In this document: piece by piece, positions 1-8,762 of the stretch
Layout of the letters: every line of letters begins with the position of its first letter
Numbering within the stretch: position 1 is the first letter of the stretch
NCBI RefSeq assembly: GCF_003574445.1
Contig: NZ_KZ984557.1
Span: 118,647-182,646 of the forward strand
From: Streptomyces sp. YIM 130001
Lineage (GTDB): Bacteria; Actinomycetota; Actinomycetes; Streptomycetales; Streptomycetaceae
DNA: 64,000 bases
Reading direction: 5' to 3'
Program-made: the position numbers and the translations under genes
Notes under the pieces: generated by a model
Database searches by the model: none
What the model was told of the DNA's origin: nothing
What the model saw: the letters and a program-made list of their open reading frames with translations, nothing else

Positions 1-1483
1 GATAGCGGCCGTCGCGGGTGAAGACCGGATTCTCGTCCTCGAATCGGCCATTGGTGACGTCGATGATCGTGCGGTCCTGGATCCGGGCCATCTTGATCTG
101 CCGCAACGAGCGGCCGATCCCCGGATGGGACCACGTCAGCCAGCTGCCGTCGGGGGAGAAGGCGAGGTCGCTCACCGGGCCGTTCACGGACCGGATCAGT
201 TCGGTGACCTCGCCCTCGCCCTCCTCGCTCGCGTCGACCAGGAGGACGCGGCCGTCGTGCGAGGCGATCGCCAGACGCTCGCCCGCCGGGTCCGACACCA
301 GCTCGAGAACCCGGCCGAGCCGGCCGGAGGCGATCCGCCGCGGCGGCCGGTCGCCGCTCGCCCTCGGCAGATATGCGATCTCGATCGCGTCCGGTCCCTC
401 GGCGCTCGTGACGTACGCGACCTGCCCGCCGAGGCCCAGCATCTCCGGCAGCCGGACCCGTACGCCCGGGGTGTCGGTGATGGTGCGGGCCGGGCCGTCG
501 CGGTGGGTCAGCCAGTACAGGCTGCCGCGGACGGCGACGGCGCTGGCCCGGCCCGTCTCGTCGACCGAGAGGCTGTCGAGGTTCCGCGCGGCCGGCACCT
601 GGTAGCTGCGGCGGCCGGAGCGGGGGCCGCCGAGATTGACCTCGAGGCGGCGCGGGCGGGCGCCGGGGGAGAGGTCGTCGACCATCCAGAGGTCGCCCGC
701 GCACTGGTAGACGACGCGCCGGCCGTCGCCGGACGCGTGCCGGGCGTAGAACGCGTCGTGGTCCGTGTGCCGGCGCAGATCGGTGCCGTCGGTCGCGCAC
801 GAGTACAGGTTGCCGGTGCCCTCGTGGTCGGAGAGGAAGGCGATCCGTCCCGCCACGAACATCGGGCTGTCCAGATGTCCTTCCAGATCGGGCAGCAGCC
901 GCTCGCCGTGCAGCCAGAGCCGGCCCGTCGCGCCGCCCCGGTAGCGCTTCCAGGCCGCGGGTTCGTGCGGCGGCTTTCCGGTGAGCAGCAGGGTGCGGCG
1001 CTCGCCGCCGAGGTCCGCGACCGCGATGTCGTTGACCGGGCCCCAGGGGAGCTGGGCGCCGGGGGAGCCGTCGGTGGACATGCAGTAGGCCCAGCTGAAG
1101 TACGAGAACGGCTGGCCGTACGAGGACACCGCGAGGATGTCCGTGTTGCCCGCGGCGTCCGGGGGCGTCCAGCCGCACACGCGGGTGTCGGAGCTGCCCC
1201 AGTAGCTGAGCCGTCTTGACGGTCCGCCGTCCACCGGCGCGATGTGGATCTCCGGGTCGAGGCTGCGCCAGGTCGTGTACGCGATGGTGGCGCCGTCGGG
1301 GGAGAAGCGGGGGTGGCCGACGCGGGTGCGGTCCACGGTGACGCGCCAGGCGCGGTCCGGGGGCGTACGTCTTGATTCGCCCTCGGGAGTCAGCGGGGCG
1401 ACCCAGAGGTCGTCCTCGGCGACGAAGCAGAGGGTGTCACCGTGGAGGTGCGGGAATCGGAGATATGCGGCGTCGTCACTCAC
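1..1483 (-). CDS. Tricorn-type S41 family protease, N-terminal part (cut by window edge)
   Basis: The reading frame is open from a GTG at 1483 to the window edge, giving about 494 residues with no C-terminus. The N-terminus (VSDDAAYLRFPHLHGD, then FVAEDDLWVAP) is the characteristic opening of actinobacterial tricorn protease homologues. In that family the first several hundred residues form two beta-propellers that gate substrates into a serine-protease core acting on peptides released by other proteases. Full-length members are about 1,070 residues, so only the propeller region lies here and the catalytic PDZ/S41 part is outside the window. The upstream ATG of 1490 is out of frame and runs into TGA, so GTG is preferred. 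It is probably cytosolic, since no signal peptide is seen. Confidence 0.8.
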   Translation of the reverse strand, partial: MSDDAAYLRFPHLHGDTLCFVAEDDLWVAPLTPEGESRRTPPDRAWRVTVDRTRVGHPRFSPDGATIAYTTWRSLDPEIHIAPVDGGPSRRLSYWGSSDTRVCGWTPPDAAGNTDILAVSSYGQPFSYFSWAYCMSTDGSPGAQLPWGPVNDIAVADLGGERRTLLLTGKPPHEPAAWKRYRGGATGRLWLHGERLLPDLEGHLDSPMFVAGRIAFLSDHEGTGNLYSCATDGTDLRRHTDHDAFYARHASGDGRRVVYQCAGDLWMVDDLSPGARPRRLEVNLGGPRSGRRSYQVPAARNLDSLSVDETGRASAVAVRGSLYWLTHRDGPARTITDTPGVRVRLPEMLGLGGQVAYVTSAEGPDAIEIAYLPRASGDRPPRRIASGRLGRVLELVSDPAGERLAIASHDGRVLLVDASEEGEGEVTELIRSVNGPVSDLAFSPDGSWLTWSHPGIGRSLRQIKMARIQDRTIIDVTNGRFEDENPVFTRDGRY

Positions 1484-1619
1484 GAGTCCATGCTTTTCCG
1501 GGGGGAAAGGGGCAGCAACTCGAGCGTGGGTTCGGGCGGCCGTGGGGCGGGGGTGCCGGGCGGGCGTTCCCGGGGCCGGCGGGCCTGCCCCGGGGCGCCG
1601 GTCGGACAGGGAGATGTGC

Positions 1620-2063
1620 TCAAACGCCGGACGGGCTCACGGTGCCGGACGGGCTCACGGTGCCGGACGGGCTCACGGTGCCGGCCGGTGTGTGCGAGGT
1701 CCCCGCCGGTGCGGGGGTCGCTGACCCGCCGACCTGGATCGCGTACGTGCGCTGCAGGAAGCGGATCAGGGGGCCCATGTCGAACTGGATGACCGTGACG
1801 CCGTCCGCTTCGTGGAACTCGAGTACGAGCTGGGCGCGCCCGCACGGCCATACCTGGATCTCACCGTGCCGGGCGGGTGACCTGGACCCGCGTTCGAGCA
1901 GCTCGCGCGGGCACGTCCATTCGTGACCGCCGGGGAAGGCGATCCGTACGGCAGGGGCGTCGCCGGCGACGTCGTAGCGCAGTGCGGCCCGGATGGCCCG
2001 GCTGCCTTCGGGAGAGTCCGTGACGATCCGGCACCGTGCGTGACCCTCGACGACCGACACCAC
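1620..2063 (-). CDS. ssgE: SsgA-like sporulation/cell-division protein (SALP), probable SsgE
   Basis: A 147-residue protein. Residues about 1-105 match the SsgA-like family of sporulating actinomycetes (LRYDVAGDAPAVRIAF, then FHEADGVTVIQFDMGPL and LIRFLQRTYAIQVG). These proteins control septum placement, autolysin localisation and spore separation. The symbol ssgE rests on remembered neighbourhood (PBP and Pmt genes alongside) and is less certain than the family. The start is the first of two GTG codons, with GAGGGG just upstream. The C-terminus is unusual: three exact TVSPSG repeats, encoded by 18-bp DNA repeats, follow the conserved domain and end in SPSGV-stop. The last codons coincide with a sequence also found in intergenic regions of this window. 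The tail is probably dispensable. Confidence 0.8.
   Translation of the reverse strand: MVSVVEGHARCRIVTDSPEGSRAIRAALRYDVAGDAPAVRIAFPGGHEWTCPRELLERGSRSPARHGEIQVWPCGRAQLVLEFHEADGVTVIQFDMGPLIRFLQRTYAIQVGGSATPAPAGTSHTPAGTVSPSGTVSPSGTVSPSGV
1630..1683. repeat. Three tandem 18-bp repeats at the 3' end of the ssgE-like gene
   Basis: The unit GACGGGCTCACGGTGCCG occurs three times without mismatch at 1630, 1648 and 1666. On the coding strand it gives TVSPSG repeats. It runs into CAAACGCCGGACGGGCT at 1621, which resembles GCCCGTCCGGCG-type sequences at 10334-10379 and 14765-14780. Confidence 0.9.
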
Positions 2064-2344
2064 TGCCCCTCACCCTTTCGACCTGCTTGTCCTGCTGAGA
2101 CCTGCTGCGTCCTATTGCTCAAGTTGTGCTGTTTGTCCATCAATGTCGCATATAAGTGCGGACTTGAGCCACCCCTGAAGCCCTTCCGCAGGGACCCTTC
2201 GGCGACCGTTCACTCACTGTTGTCGGGTCGCGTACCCAGCACGGGCGCGCTCAGCACCGTGTGCCCACCCGGAATCGGCCGCGCAGGGCGAGCGTTGCAC
2301 CATGGAGCGTGCGTCACCGTGGCGCAGGTGGAGCGGGGAGTGCA
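2064..2344. promoter_or_regulatory. Divergent control region between the ssgE-like and serine hydrolase genes
   Basis: This 281-bp region is unusually AT-rich around 2110-2165. It contains an 8-bp inverted repeat, GCTCAAGT (2117-2124) and ACTTGAGC (2162-2169), separated by 37 bp. The two flanking genes diverge, so promoters for both must lie here. I cannot assign a convincing -35/-10 pair to either gene. Confidence 0.4.
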
Positions 2345-3508
2345 GTGGTGGACGTCCAGGGCACGGTGGCACCGGGGTTCGAGCCCGTCAGGGACGCTTT
2401 CGTGCGCAACTTCGAGACGCTCGGCGAGCGCGGCGCGGCGGTGGCCGTCCACCGCGACGGCCGCAAGGTCGTCGACCTGTGGGGCGGCGTGCGCGACGTC
2501 GACGGCGAGAGGCCCTGGGAGCCCGACACCGCGCAGATCGTGCGCTCGGCGACCAAGGGGGTGGCCGCCGCCGTACCGCTGATCCTGCACCAGCGCGGCG
2601 GGCTCGACCTGGACGCACCGGTCGGGGCGTACTGGCCCGAGTTCAAGGCCAACGGCAAGGAACGCACCCTGGTACGCCACCTGCTCACCCACCGCGCCGG
2701 CGTCCCCGCCCTCGACCGCCCGCTGACCGTGGACGAGCTCGCCCGCGGACCGGAAGCGGTCGCCGCCCAGGCTCCCGCGTGGGAGCCGGGCACGGACCAC
2801 GGCTACCACGCGCAGACGTTCAGCTGGCTGGTGGGCGAACTCGTGCGCCGGGTCACCGGCCGGACCCTCGGCCACTGGATCGACCAGGAGATCGCCGGGC
2901 GGCTCGGGCTCGACCTGTGGCTCGGCCTGCCGGACGCGCGAGCGGGCCAGGTCGGCAGGGTGGGGCCCGTGGAACCGCCCACCGGCTCCTCCGCGCTGCG
3001 CCTGCGGCCCAAGCGGAACGTGGCCGAGGCATACGCGGACCCGCAGTCGCTCACCCGGCGGACCTTCGGCTCCCTCGCCGCGCCCGACGAGAACGCGCCC
3101 GCCTACCGCGCCGCGGAACTCCCCGCGTCCAACGGCATCGCGACGGCGCGGGCGCTGTCCGGCTTCTACGCCTCGCTCATCGGCGATGTGGAACGCGAGG
3201 ACGGCTCGTGGGCCCGCCCGCTGTTCGCCCCGGCGACGGTGACTCTGGCGCGTACGGAGGAGTCGGCGGGGCCGGACCGGGTGCTCGTCGTCAACACCCG
3301 TTTCGGACTGGGGTACATGCTGCACGGTCCGGCTTCGCCGTTGCTCGGTCCGGGGTCCTTCGGACACCCCGGCCGTGGCGGCCCGCTCGGCTTCGCGGAC
3401 CCCGAATCCCGAGTCGCCTTCGGCTACGTCACGAACGGCCTCCACAAGGGCGTGACCGCCGACCCTCGAGCGCAAGCGCTCCTCCGGGCCCTGAAATCAG
3501 CCCTCTGA
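2345..3508 (+). CDS. Class C beta-lactamase-fold serine hydrolase (EstB-like esterase)
   Basis: A 387-residue protein of the serine beta-lactamase/esterase family. The nucleophile motif SxxK is S68-A-T-K71, the second motif is Y154-H-A in place of YxN, and the KTG-equivalent is H341-P-G, the form typical of EstB-type esterases and actinobacterial LipE-like hydrolases rather than true beta-lactamases. No signal peptide or membrane segment is evident, so it is probably cytosolic and acts on ester substrates that cannot be predicted. The start is the first of two consecutive GTG codons, with GGGGAG five bases upstream. An ORF extends further 5' but has no ribosome-binding site. It stands alone, divergent from the ssgE-like gene. 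Confidence 0.85.
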   Translation: MVDVQGTVAPGFEPVRDAFVRNFETLGERGAAVAVHRDGRKVVDLWGGVRDVDGERPWEPDTAQIVRSATKGVAAAVPLILHQRGGLDLDAPVGAYWPEFKANGKERTLVRHLLTHRAGVPALDRPLTVDELARGPEAVAAQAPAWEPGTDHGYHAQTFSWLVGELVRRVTGRTLGHWIDQEIAGRLGLDLWLGLPDARAGQVGRVGPVEPPTGSSALRLRPKRNVAEAYADPQSLTRRTFGSLAAPDENAPAYRAAELPASNGIATARALSGFYASLIGDVEREDGSWARPLFAPATVTLARTEESAGPDRVLVVNTRFGLGYMLHGPASPLLGPGSFGHPGRGGPLGFADPESRVAFGYVTNGLHKGVTADPRAQALLRALKSAL

Positions 3509-3598
3509 CCTCCGGCCGTCCGGGCCCGCCCGGCGGCAGGGGCCCCGATGGGGCGCGCCCTGGACCATCGGTCCGGCCGCCCCGGGAGACGTCCCCTT

Positions 3599-4453
3599 TC
3601 AAGCCCCCGGCAGCAGCATCAGCGAGATGCCCGCAACCATCACACCCGCCGCCACCAGGCGATACGTGCCGAAGCGTTCCTTGAAGAACACCGTCCCGAT
3701 CCCCGCCCCCACGATGATCGACGACTCCCGCAGCGCCGCAATCGGCGCCAGCGCGGCGCGGGTCTGCGCCCACAGCACCAGCCCGTACGCAAGCACGGAG
3801 AGCGCGGCCCCGAGCAGCCCCCGCAGCGCGTACGGCCGTAGCAGGGAAGGCAGTCGGGCCCCGTGCCTGCGCAGCGCGAACAGCGGGACCGCAAGGCCCT
3901 CCAGGATCATCAGCCAGGCGATATAGCCGAGCGGCGTTCCCGAGGCCCGTACCCCGACCCCGTCGACGACCGTGTACGCGGCGATCGACAGCCCCGTCGC
4001 GGCCGCCGCGACCAGCGCCGGCCAGTGCGGCCGACGGCCCGAACCGCGGATGCCCCACAGCGCGAGCCCGACCAGACCCGCGCTGGCGACCGCCACACCC
4101 GCCGACTGCCAGCCGCCGATGCTCTCGCCCACGAACACCGCGGCCGCCACCGTCACCACGAGCGGCGCCGTACCCCGGGCGATCGGATACATCTGCCCGA
4201 AGTCGCCGAGGCTGAACGACCGCATGAGCAGCGTCAGATACGCGACGTGCAGTACCGCGGAGGTGACGAGCGCAGGCCACGCATCGGCCGCCGGGAGCGG
4301 GGCGAAGCAGGCGAGTACCGCGCCGATCAGCGCGCCGCCGCCGGACACCAGGGTGAAGGCGACGAGTTGGTCCTTGATGTGGTGCGCGATCGCGTTCCAG
4401 GACGCGTGCGTCACGGCGGCCAGGACGACGGCCGCCGCGACTATCGGACTCAC
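3599..4453 (-). CDS. EamA/DMT-superfamily transporter
   Basis: A 284-residue integral membrane protein of the drug/metabolite transporter superfamily, built from two five-helix EamA repeats. The first helix begins at once (SPIVAAAVVLAAVTHASWN). Late helices show the typical pattern ALRESSIIVGAGIGTVFFKE followed by a final hydrophobic segment ending LMLLPGA. It probably exports or imports a small metabolite across the cytoplasmic membrane; substrate unknown. The start is the GTG at 4453, whose last bases overlap the stop of the upstream YbaK-like gene (GTGA), implying translational coupling. The longer ORF to 4591 reads through that gene in another frame and is rejected. Confidence 0.85.
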   Translation of the reverse strand: MSPIVAAAVVLAAVTHASWNAIAHHIKDQLVAFTLVSGGGALIGAVLACFAPLPAADAWPALVTSAVLHVAYLTLLMRSFSLGDFGQMYPIARGTAPLVVTVAAAVFVGESIGGWQSAGVAVASAGLVGLALWGIRGSGRRPHWPALVAAAATGLSIAAYTVVDGVGVRASGTPLGYIAWLMILEGLAVPLFALRRHGARLPSLLRPYALRGLLGAALSVLAYGLVLWAQTRAALAPIAALRESSIIVGAGIGTVFFKERFGTYRLVAAGVMVAGISLMLLPGA

Positions 4454-5013
4454 GCGGAGTGCTCGGCGGCGTCGGAGGCGTCGCTCCCGGCCGGCTGCTC
4501 CCGCACGTCGACGAGCGTCGCGCCCGCGTGCGCGACCAGGTCCTTGGGCGTCATCGGGAACACGGTGTGCGGGGTGCCGGCCGCCGCCCACACCACCTCG
4601 TGATCGAGCAGACCGCGGTCGGCGAGCACCCGGGTGCGGGTCGTGTGGCCGAACGGCGGCACACCGCCGATCGCGTAGCCGGTGGTCTCCCGCACCAGCG
4701 TGACCTTCGCCCGCGTCACCTTCTCGGCACCGAGCTCGCGGCGTACGAGCTCCAGATCCACCCGTGACGAACCGTCCATCAGGACCAGGACGGGCACCCC
4801 GTCGGCCGCGAAGACCAGGGACTTGACGATCTCGCTCAGCTCGCAGCCGATCGCCGCGGCGGCCTCCGCGGCGGTACGGGTCGCCTCCGGGAAGGCGCGG
4901 ACCTCACCGATCAGCCGCTCGAGCCCGAGTTCGCGCAGGGCTTCGGCGAAGCGGGGGTGGGCGGCGGGGCGCTCCGGACCATCGGCGGGCGTGGCGGTGT
5001 CTTCAGTGCTCAT
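4450..5013 (-). CDS. YbaK/ProX-type aminoacyl-tRNA deacylase domain protein
   Basis: A 187-residue member of the YbaK/EbsC family, single-domain proteins that hydrolyse mischarged aminoacyl-tRNA (typically Cys-tRNA(Pro)). The conserved lysine is K64 in EIVKSLVF. The glycine-rich substrate loop GGVPPFGH is at residues 116-123. The sequence IGCELSEIVKSLVF is classical for the family. The first 20 residues are a charged, non-conserved extension. It is the first gene of a two-gene unit with the EamA transporter, which begins inside its stop codon. The exact tRNA or amino acid specificity cannot be read from the sequence. Confidence 0.85.
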   Translation of the reverse strand: MSTEDTATPADGPERPAAHPRFAEALRELGLERLIGEVRAFPEATRTAAEAAAAIGCELSEIVKSLVFAADGVPVLVLMDGSSRVDLELVRRELGAEKVTRAKVTLVRETTGYAIGGVPPFGHTTRTRVLADRGLLDHEVVWAAAGTPHTVFPMTPKDLVAHAGATLVDVREQPAGSDASDAAEHSA

Positions 5014-5073
5014 GGACGGCCACGCTAGCCGTCGGTGCAGGGGGCATGCGAATGGGTTACCCGGCGTCGCCCG

Positions 5074-6744
5074 TCAGCCGGCGGCACCGAGGACCGACGC
5101 CACCAGGGGACCCGCCGACTCGCCGCCGCGGCCGCCCTGTTGGACGACCGCCGCCGCGGCCATGTCGCCGTGCCAGGCAGCGAACCAGCCGTTGGGCTTC
5201 TTCTGGCCGTCGACCTCCGCCGAGCCCGTCTTGCCCCCGATGTCACCGCTCAGCGAGGCCATCGCCTCGGCCGCGGAGCCGGAGGTGGCCGTGTGGTTGA
5301 GCAGTGTGCGCAGCTGACTGTGGGCCTTGGGGTTCAGCTTGCGCGGGGCGGTGGCGAGGGTGCGCTTGTCGATCGTGGGGGAGATCACGTACGGCTGCTT
5401 GAAGGTGCCGGTCTTGGCGGTGGAGATGTACGAGGCCACGTTCAGCGGGCTCATCCGCACGCCGCCCTGACCGATCAGCGAGGCCGCCTTCTGGGCGTCC
5501 TTCTGCGCCGGCACCGCACCGTCGAAGGTGGGCACGCCGCTCGACCAGTTGCCCCGGCCGAGGCCGAAGACCTCCTGCGCCTGCTTGGTCAGATCGCCGT
5601 CGCCGAGCTTCTTGGCCTGGGTGATGAAGGCGGTGTTGCAGGACGCGGCGAAGCTGTCCCGGAAGGTACCGCCGTCGATCTTGAACTTCTCGACGTTCTG
5701 GAACTTCCAGCCGCCGTACGAGGCGTACTTGGGGCACGGGTGCTTCTTGTCGATCCCGGCCAGGTTCTTCTCGAGGAGCATCGAGGCGGTGACGATCTTC
5801 ATCGTGGAGCCGGGGGCGAGCGAGCCCTGGAAGGCCACATTGAAGCCGCTGGGGCGGGAGTTGGCGGCCGCGAGGATCTCGCCGGTGCTCGGCTTGAGCA
5901 CCACGACCGAGGCCTGCTGCCGGGCGCCCGCCTCCTTCTCGGCCGCGGCCTGCGCGGTCGCCGAGATGGTCGTCTTCAGCGTCCCGGGCGTGCCCTTGGA
6001 GAGCGTGGCGAGGGTCTTGTCGGGCAGCCCCTTGTCGTCCGATGAGTCGTCCTCGCCCTTGGCGCCGTCCTCGGCGGGCTTGCCGCGCACGATCTGCAGC
6101 TCGACGCCCGCGTCGCCGCCCGCCTTCTTGCCGTACTTCTCCCGCAGGCTGTCCAGCACGCCGCCCAGCGAGGGGTACTCGGCCTTGGTGAGCTCGGCGC
6201 CGTCCCGGTCCACGGCCTTGATCGGCGGGTTGCCCGACGCGCCGGTACGCAGCCGGTCCCCCTCGCGCAGGTCGGGGTGGAGCACGTCCGGCTTCCAGTC
6301 GACCACCGGCTCGCCGGTCTTCTCGTCCCGTACGACGGTCAGTTCGGAGGCGTACGCGACCGGCTTGCTCTTGCCCTTGTAGAAGACCTGGGCCGACACC
6401 TTGAACGGGACCTTCGTGCCGGTCCGCTTGCCCGGGGTCAGATCGACCTTGTCCAGGTGGGCGTCCTTGCGGTACCCGGTGAGCGCGGTACGGGCGGCGG
6501 CCGAGTCGTCGGTGTGCGAGGCGGCCTGTGCGGCGTCGCCCTTCGACCAGGCGGTGAGGAATTCGTTCGCGGTGGCCTTCACCTCGGCCGCGCTCGGCGG
6601 CCCGGTGGGTACCGCACGCTCCCCGGCGGTCTGCTGCCCGTCGTCGCCGTCGCCGCCGACCAGCAGGTACGCGGTCACGCCGACGGCCGCCACCACGACA
6701 CCGACCGCGCAGGAGACCAGCGCGACCTTCATCTCCTTGGACAT
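5074..6744 (-). CDS. Penicillin-binding protein, transpeptidase with MecA_N/NTF2-like domain
   Basis: A 556-residue class B type PBP anchored by one N-terminal helix (residues about 6-28, VALVSCAVGVVVAAVGVTAYL). An NTF2/MecA_N-like domain follows (about 45-160), then a dimerisation segment and the transpeptidase domain. Catalytic motifs are S313-T-M-K316, S368-C-N370 and K505-T-G507. It cross-links peptidoglycan outside the membrane. The ATG at 6744 is chosen because the anchor starts right after it; the ORF extends 40 residues upstream without homology. It lies 150 bp downstream of pmt on the same strand. Presence of the NTF2-like domain is shared with low-affinity PBP2a-type proteins, but resistance should not be inferred from that. 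Confidence 0.9.
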   Translation of the reverse strand: MSKEMKVALVSCAVGVVVAAVGVTAYLLVGGDGDDGQQTAGERAVPTGPPSAAEVKATANEFLTAWSKGDAAQAASHTDDSAAARTALTGYRKDAHLDKVDLTPGKRTGTKVPFKVSAQVFYKGKSKPVAYASELTVVRDEKTGEPVVDWKPDVLHPDLREGDRLRTGASGNPPIKAVDRDGAELTKAEYPSLGGVLDSLREKYGKKAGGDAGVELQIVRGKPAEDGAKGEDDSSDDKGLPDKTLATLSKGTPGTLKTTISATAQAAAEKEAGARQQASVVVLKPSTGEILAAANSRPSGFNVAFQGSLAPGSTMKIVTASMLLEKNLAGIDKKHPCPKYASYGGWKFQNVEKFKIDGGTFRDSFAASCNTAFITQAKKLGDGDLTKQAQEVFGLGRGNWSSGVPTFDGAVPAQKDAQKAASLIGQGGVRMSPLNVASYISTAKTGTFKQPYVISPTIDKRTLATAPRKLNPKAHSQLRTLLNHTATSGSAAEAMASLSGDIGGKTGSAEVDGQKKPNGWFAAWHGDMAAAAVVQQGGRGGESAGPLVASVLGAAG

Positions 6745-6894
6745 CTGTTCGCGCCCTTCGGCGCGCCCTCTAGTACCCACAGCCCTGCCTGCTCCTCCGG
6801 TACGGCCCCACGCATCTGCCGGACTGCGCACCCTATCCGCCGCCGAATCACCCCCGGCACTCAAGGGGTCACTGTGCGCGCAGCCGGTCGGGGG

Positions 6895-8628
6895 TCAGAC
6901 CCAGGTGTCGAACCACATCCGGGACCGCCACTGGTCCATCGGGATCGTCTGGCCGGTGTAGATCGGCCAGAAGTAGATGAAGTTCCAGACGATGAGCAGC
7001 ACCAGGACGCCGGAGACGACCGCGCCGATCGTGCGCCGCCGGTCCGTCGCGCCCGGTGGCCCCAGCAGCGCGCCGATCATCATCGCCACCGCGAGACACA
7101 GGAACGGGACGAAGACCACCGCGTAGAACACGAAGATGGTCCGCTCCTGGTAGGCGAACCAGGGCAGATAGCCGGCCGCGATGCCGCACAGGATCGCCCC
7201 CGCACGCCAGTCACGCCGCAGCAGCCAGCGCCACACCGCGTAGGCGAGCGCGAAGCAGCCCACCCACCACAGCAGCGGGGTGCCGAGCGCGAGGACCTCG
7301 CTCGCGCACTTGTCGGCGGTGCCGGAAGGACAGCCGTCGCGGCCGGCCGCCGGAGACTCGTAGAAGTACGACACCGGACGGCCCGCGACCAGCCAACTCC
7401 ACGGATTCGACTGGTAGGTGTGGTTGTCGGTGAGACCCACGTGGAACTGGTACACGGTGTACTCGTAGTGCCACAGGCTGCGCATCCAGTCCGGCAGCCA
7501 GCTCCAACTGCCGCCCTGGCCCGCGGTGGTGGCCCAGTCCCGCAGATAGCCCTTGTCGCTCAGGATCCAGCCGGCCCACGAGACGACGTACGTGGCGATC
7601 GCGACCGGCACGGTGGAGACGAACGCGGGGAACACGTCCCGCCGCAGCACCGCGCGGTAGGGGGCGGCGGCCCCGGCGGTACGGCGGGCACCGACGTCCC
7701 ACAGGACCGACATCAGGGCGAACGCGGCCAGGATGTACAGGCCGTTCCACTTGGTGGCGAAGGCCAGCCCGAGGCAGAGCCCCGCGGCCAGCCGCCAGGG
7801 CCGCCATCCCAGACGCAGGTCGTCACCGACCGAGACGTCCGGGCGCACCGTCCCGTCGGGATCCGTCGGCAGCGCCGCGGCGAGCCGGGCCCGCACCTTG
7901 TCGCGGTCCACCACCAGACACCCGAAGGCGGCGAGCACGAAGAACATCACGATCAGATCGAGCAGCGCGGTGCGGCTCATCACGAAGTGCAGCCCGTCGA
8001 CCGCGAGCAGCCCGCCCGCCAGACAGCCGAGGAACGTGGACCGGAACAGCCTGCGCCCGATCCGGCAGAGCATCAGCACCGACAGCGTGCCGAGCACCGC
8101 GACCATGAACCGCCAGCCGAACGGATCGAAGCCGAACATCCACTCGCCGAGCCCGATGATCCACTTGCCGACCGGCGGATGGACCACGTACGAGGGATCC
8201 GTCGGAACGGTCACCCCGGAGCCCTGGCTCAGGACGTTGTCGTCGAAGTTCTTCGGCCACTCGACCTCGTAGCCGCGCTGGATCAGCGCCCAGGCGTCCT
8301 TCGCGTAGTACGTCTCGTCGAATATGACGTCGTGCGGCTTGCCGAGCTTCCAGAACCGCATGAGGCCGGCCACCAGGGCCACCAGCAGCGGACCCGCCCA
8401 GGCGAGCACCTTCACGAGCCGGGCGGCCCGGTGGGCGGGGACACCGAGCGCCGCCCACAGCCGCGGGCCCGGTGCGCGGTACGGGGGGACCAGCCGTTCA
8501 CGCACCGGGGTGCTGGGCGTCGGGACGTACCCGAAACGGCGCAACCGGCGCTGCCACGACGGCTGCTGCTGTTCTGCCGGGCCCTGTTGCCGGGCTGCGG
8601 CGTCGGTGGAGGACGCGGTACTGGTCAC
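6895..8628 (-). CDS. pmt: Dolichyl/polyprenyl-phosphate-mannose protein O-mannosyltransferase (GT39)
   Basis: A 577-residue polytopic membrane enzyme that transfers mannose from polyprenyl-phosphate-mannose to Ser/Thr of secreted proteins during Sec export. The GT39 signature acidic pair lies in the first extracytoplasmic loop (IFDETYYAKDAW), followed by a conserved VHPPVGKWIIGLGE. The C-terminal half has further membrane helices. The chosen start is GTG at 8628 (VTSTASSTDAAARQQ); upstream extension is low-complexity. There is no Shine-Dalgarno, but TACGAT sits six bases before the GTG, so a leaderless mRNA is likely. It diverges from rsmI, an arrangement also remembered from S. coelicolor. 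Confidence 0.9.
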   Translation of the reverse strand: MTSTASSTDAAARQQGPAEQQQPSWQRRLRRFGYVPTPSTPVRERLVPPYRAPGPRLWAALGVPAHRAARLVKVLAWAGPLLVALVAGLMRFWKLGKPHDVIFDETYYAKDAWALIQRGYEVEWPKNFDDNVLSQGSGVTVPTDPSYVVHPPVGKWIIGLGEWMFGFDPFGWRFMVAVLGTLSVLMLCRIGRRLFRSTFLGCLAGGLLAVDGLHFVMSRTALLDLIVMFFVLAAFGCLVVDRDKVRARLAAALPTDPDGTVRPDVSVGDDLRLGWRPWRLAAGLCLGLAFATKWNGLYILAAFALMSVLWDVGARRTAGAAAPYRAVLRRDVFPAFVSTVPVAIATYVVSWAGWILSDKGYLRDWATTAGQGGSWSWLPDWMRSLWHYEYTVYQFHVGLTDNHTYQSNPWSWLVAGRPVSYFYESPAAGRDGCPSGTADKCASEVLALGTPLLWWVGCFALAYAVWRWLLRRDWRAGAILCGIAAGYLPWFAYQERTIFVFYAVVFVPFLCLAVAMMIGALLGPPGATDRRRTIGAVVSGVLVLLIVWNFIYFWPIYTGQTIPMDQWRSRMWFDTWV

Positions 8629-8634
8629 CGCGCC

Positions 8635-8640
8635 ATCGTA
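8635..8640 (-). promoter_or_regulatory. Candidate -10 box of pmt (leaderless)
   Basis: TACGAT on the minus strand ends six bases before the pmt GTG, so transcription would start at or next to the start codon. No ribosome-binding site is present between them. Confidence 0.45.
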
Positions 8641-8762
8641 GGGAACCGCGCTGTGCGAGTCCCGCGCCGTCCCGGCGTGGAACCGGACGGCGTGCTGCCG
8701 GTTGTCCGCGGGCGGTACGGCGGACAACCGGGCGCCCCGCGGCGGGCTGCGAGGATGGGGGC

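Noticed and set aside
4454..4591. Longer N-terminus for the EamA transporter
   Set aside because: It would lie within the YbaK gene in another frame and is Arg-rich; the GTG at 4453 gives the normal first helix.
5074..6744. Beta-lactam resistance gene
   Set aside because: The MecA_N-like domain also occurs in ordinary actinobacterial PBPs; nothing in the sequence shows low affinity.
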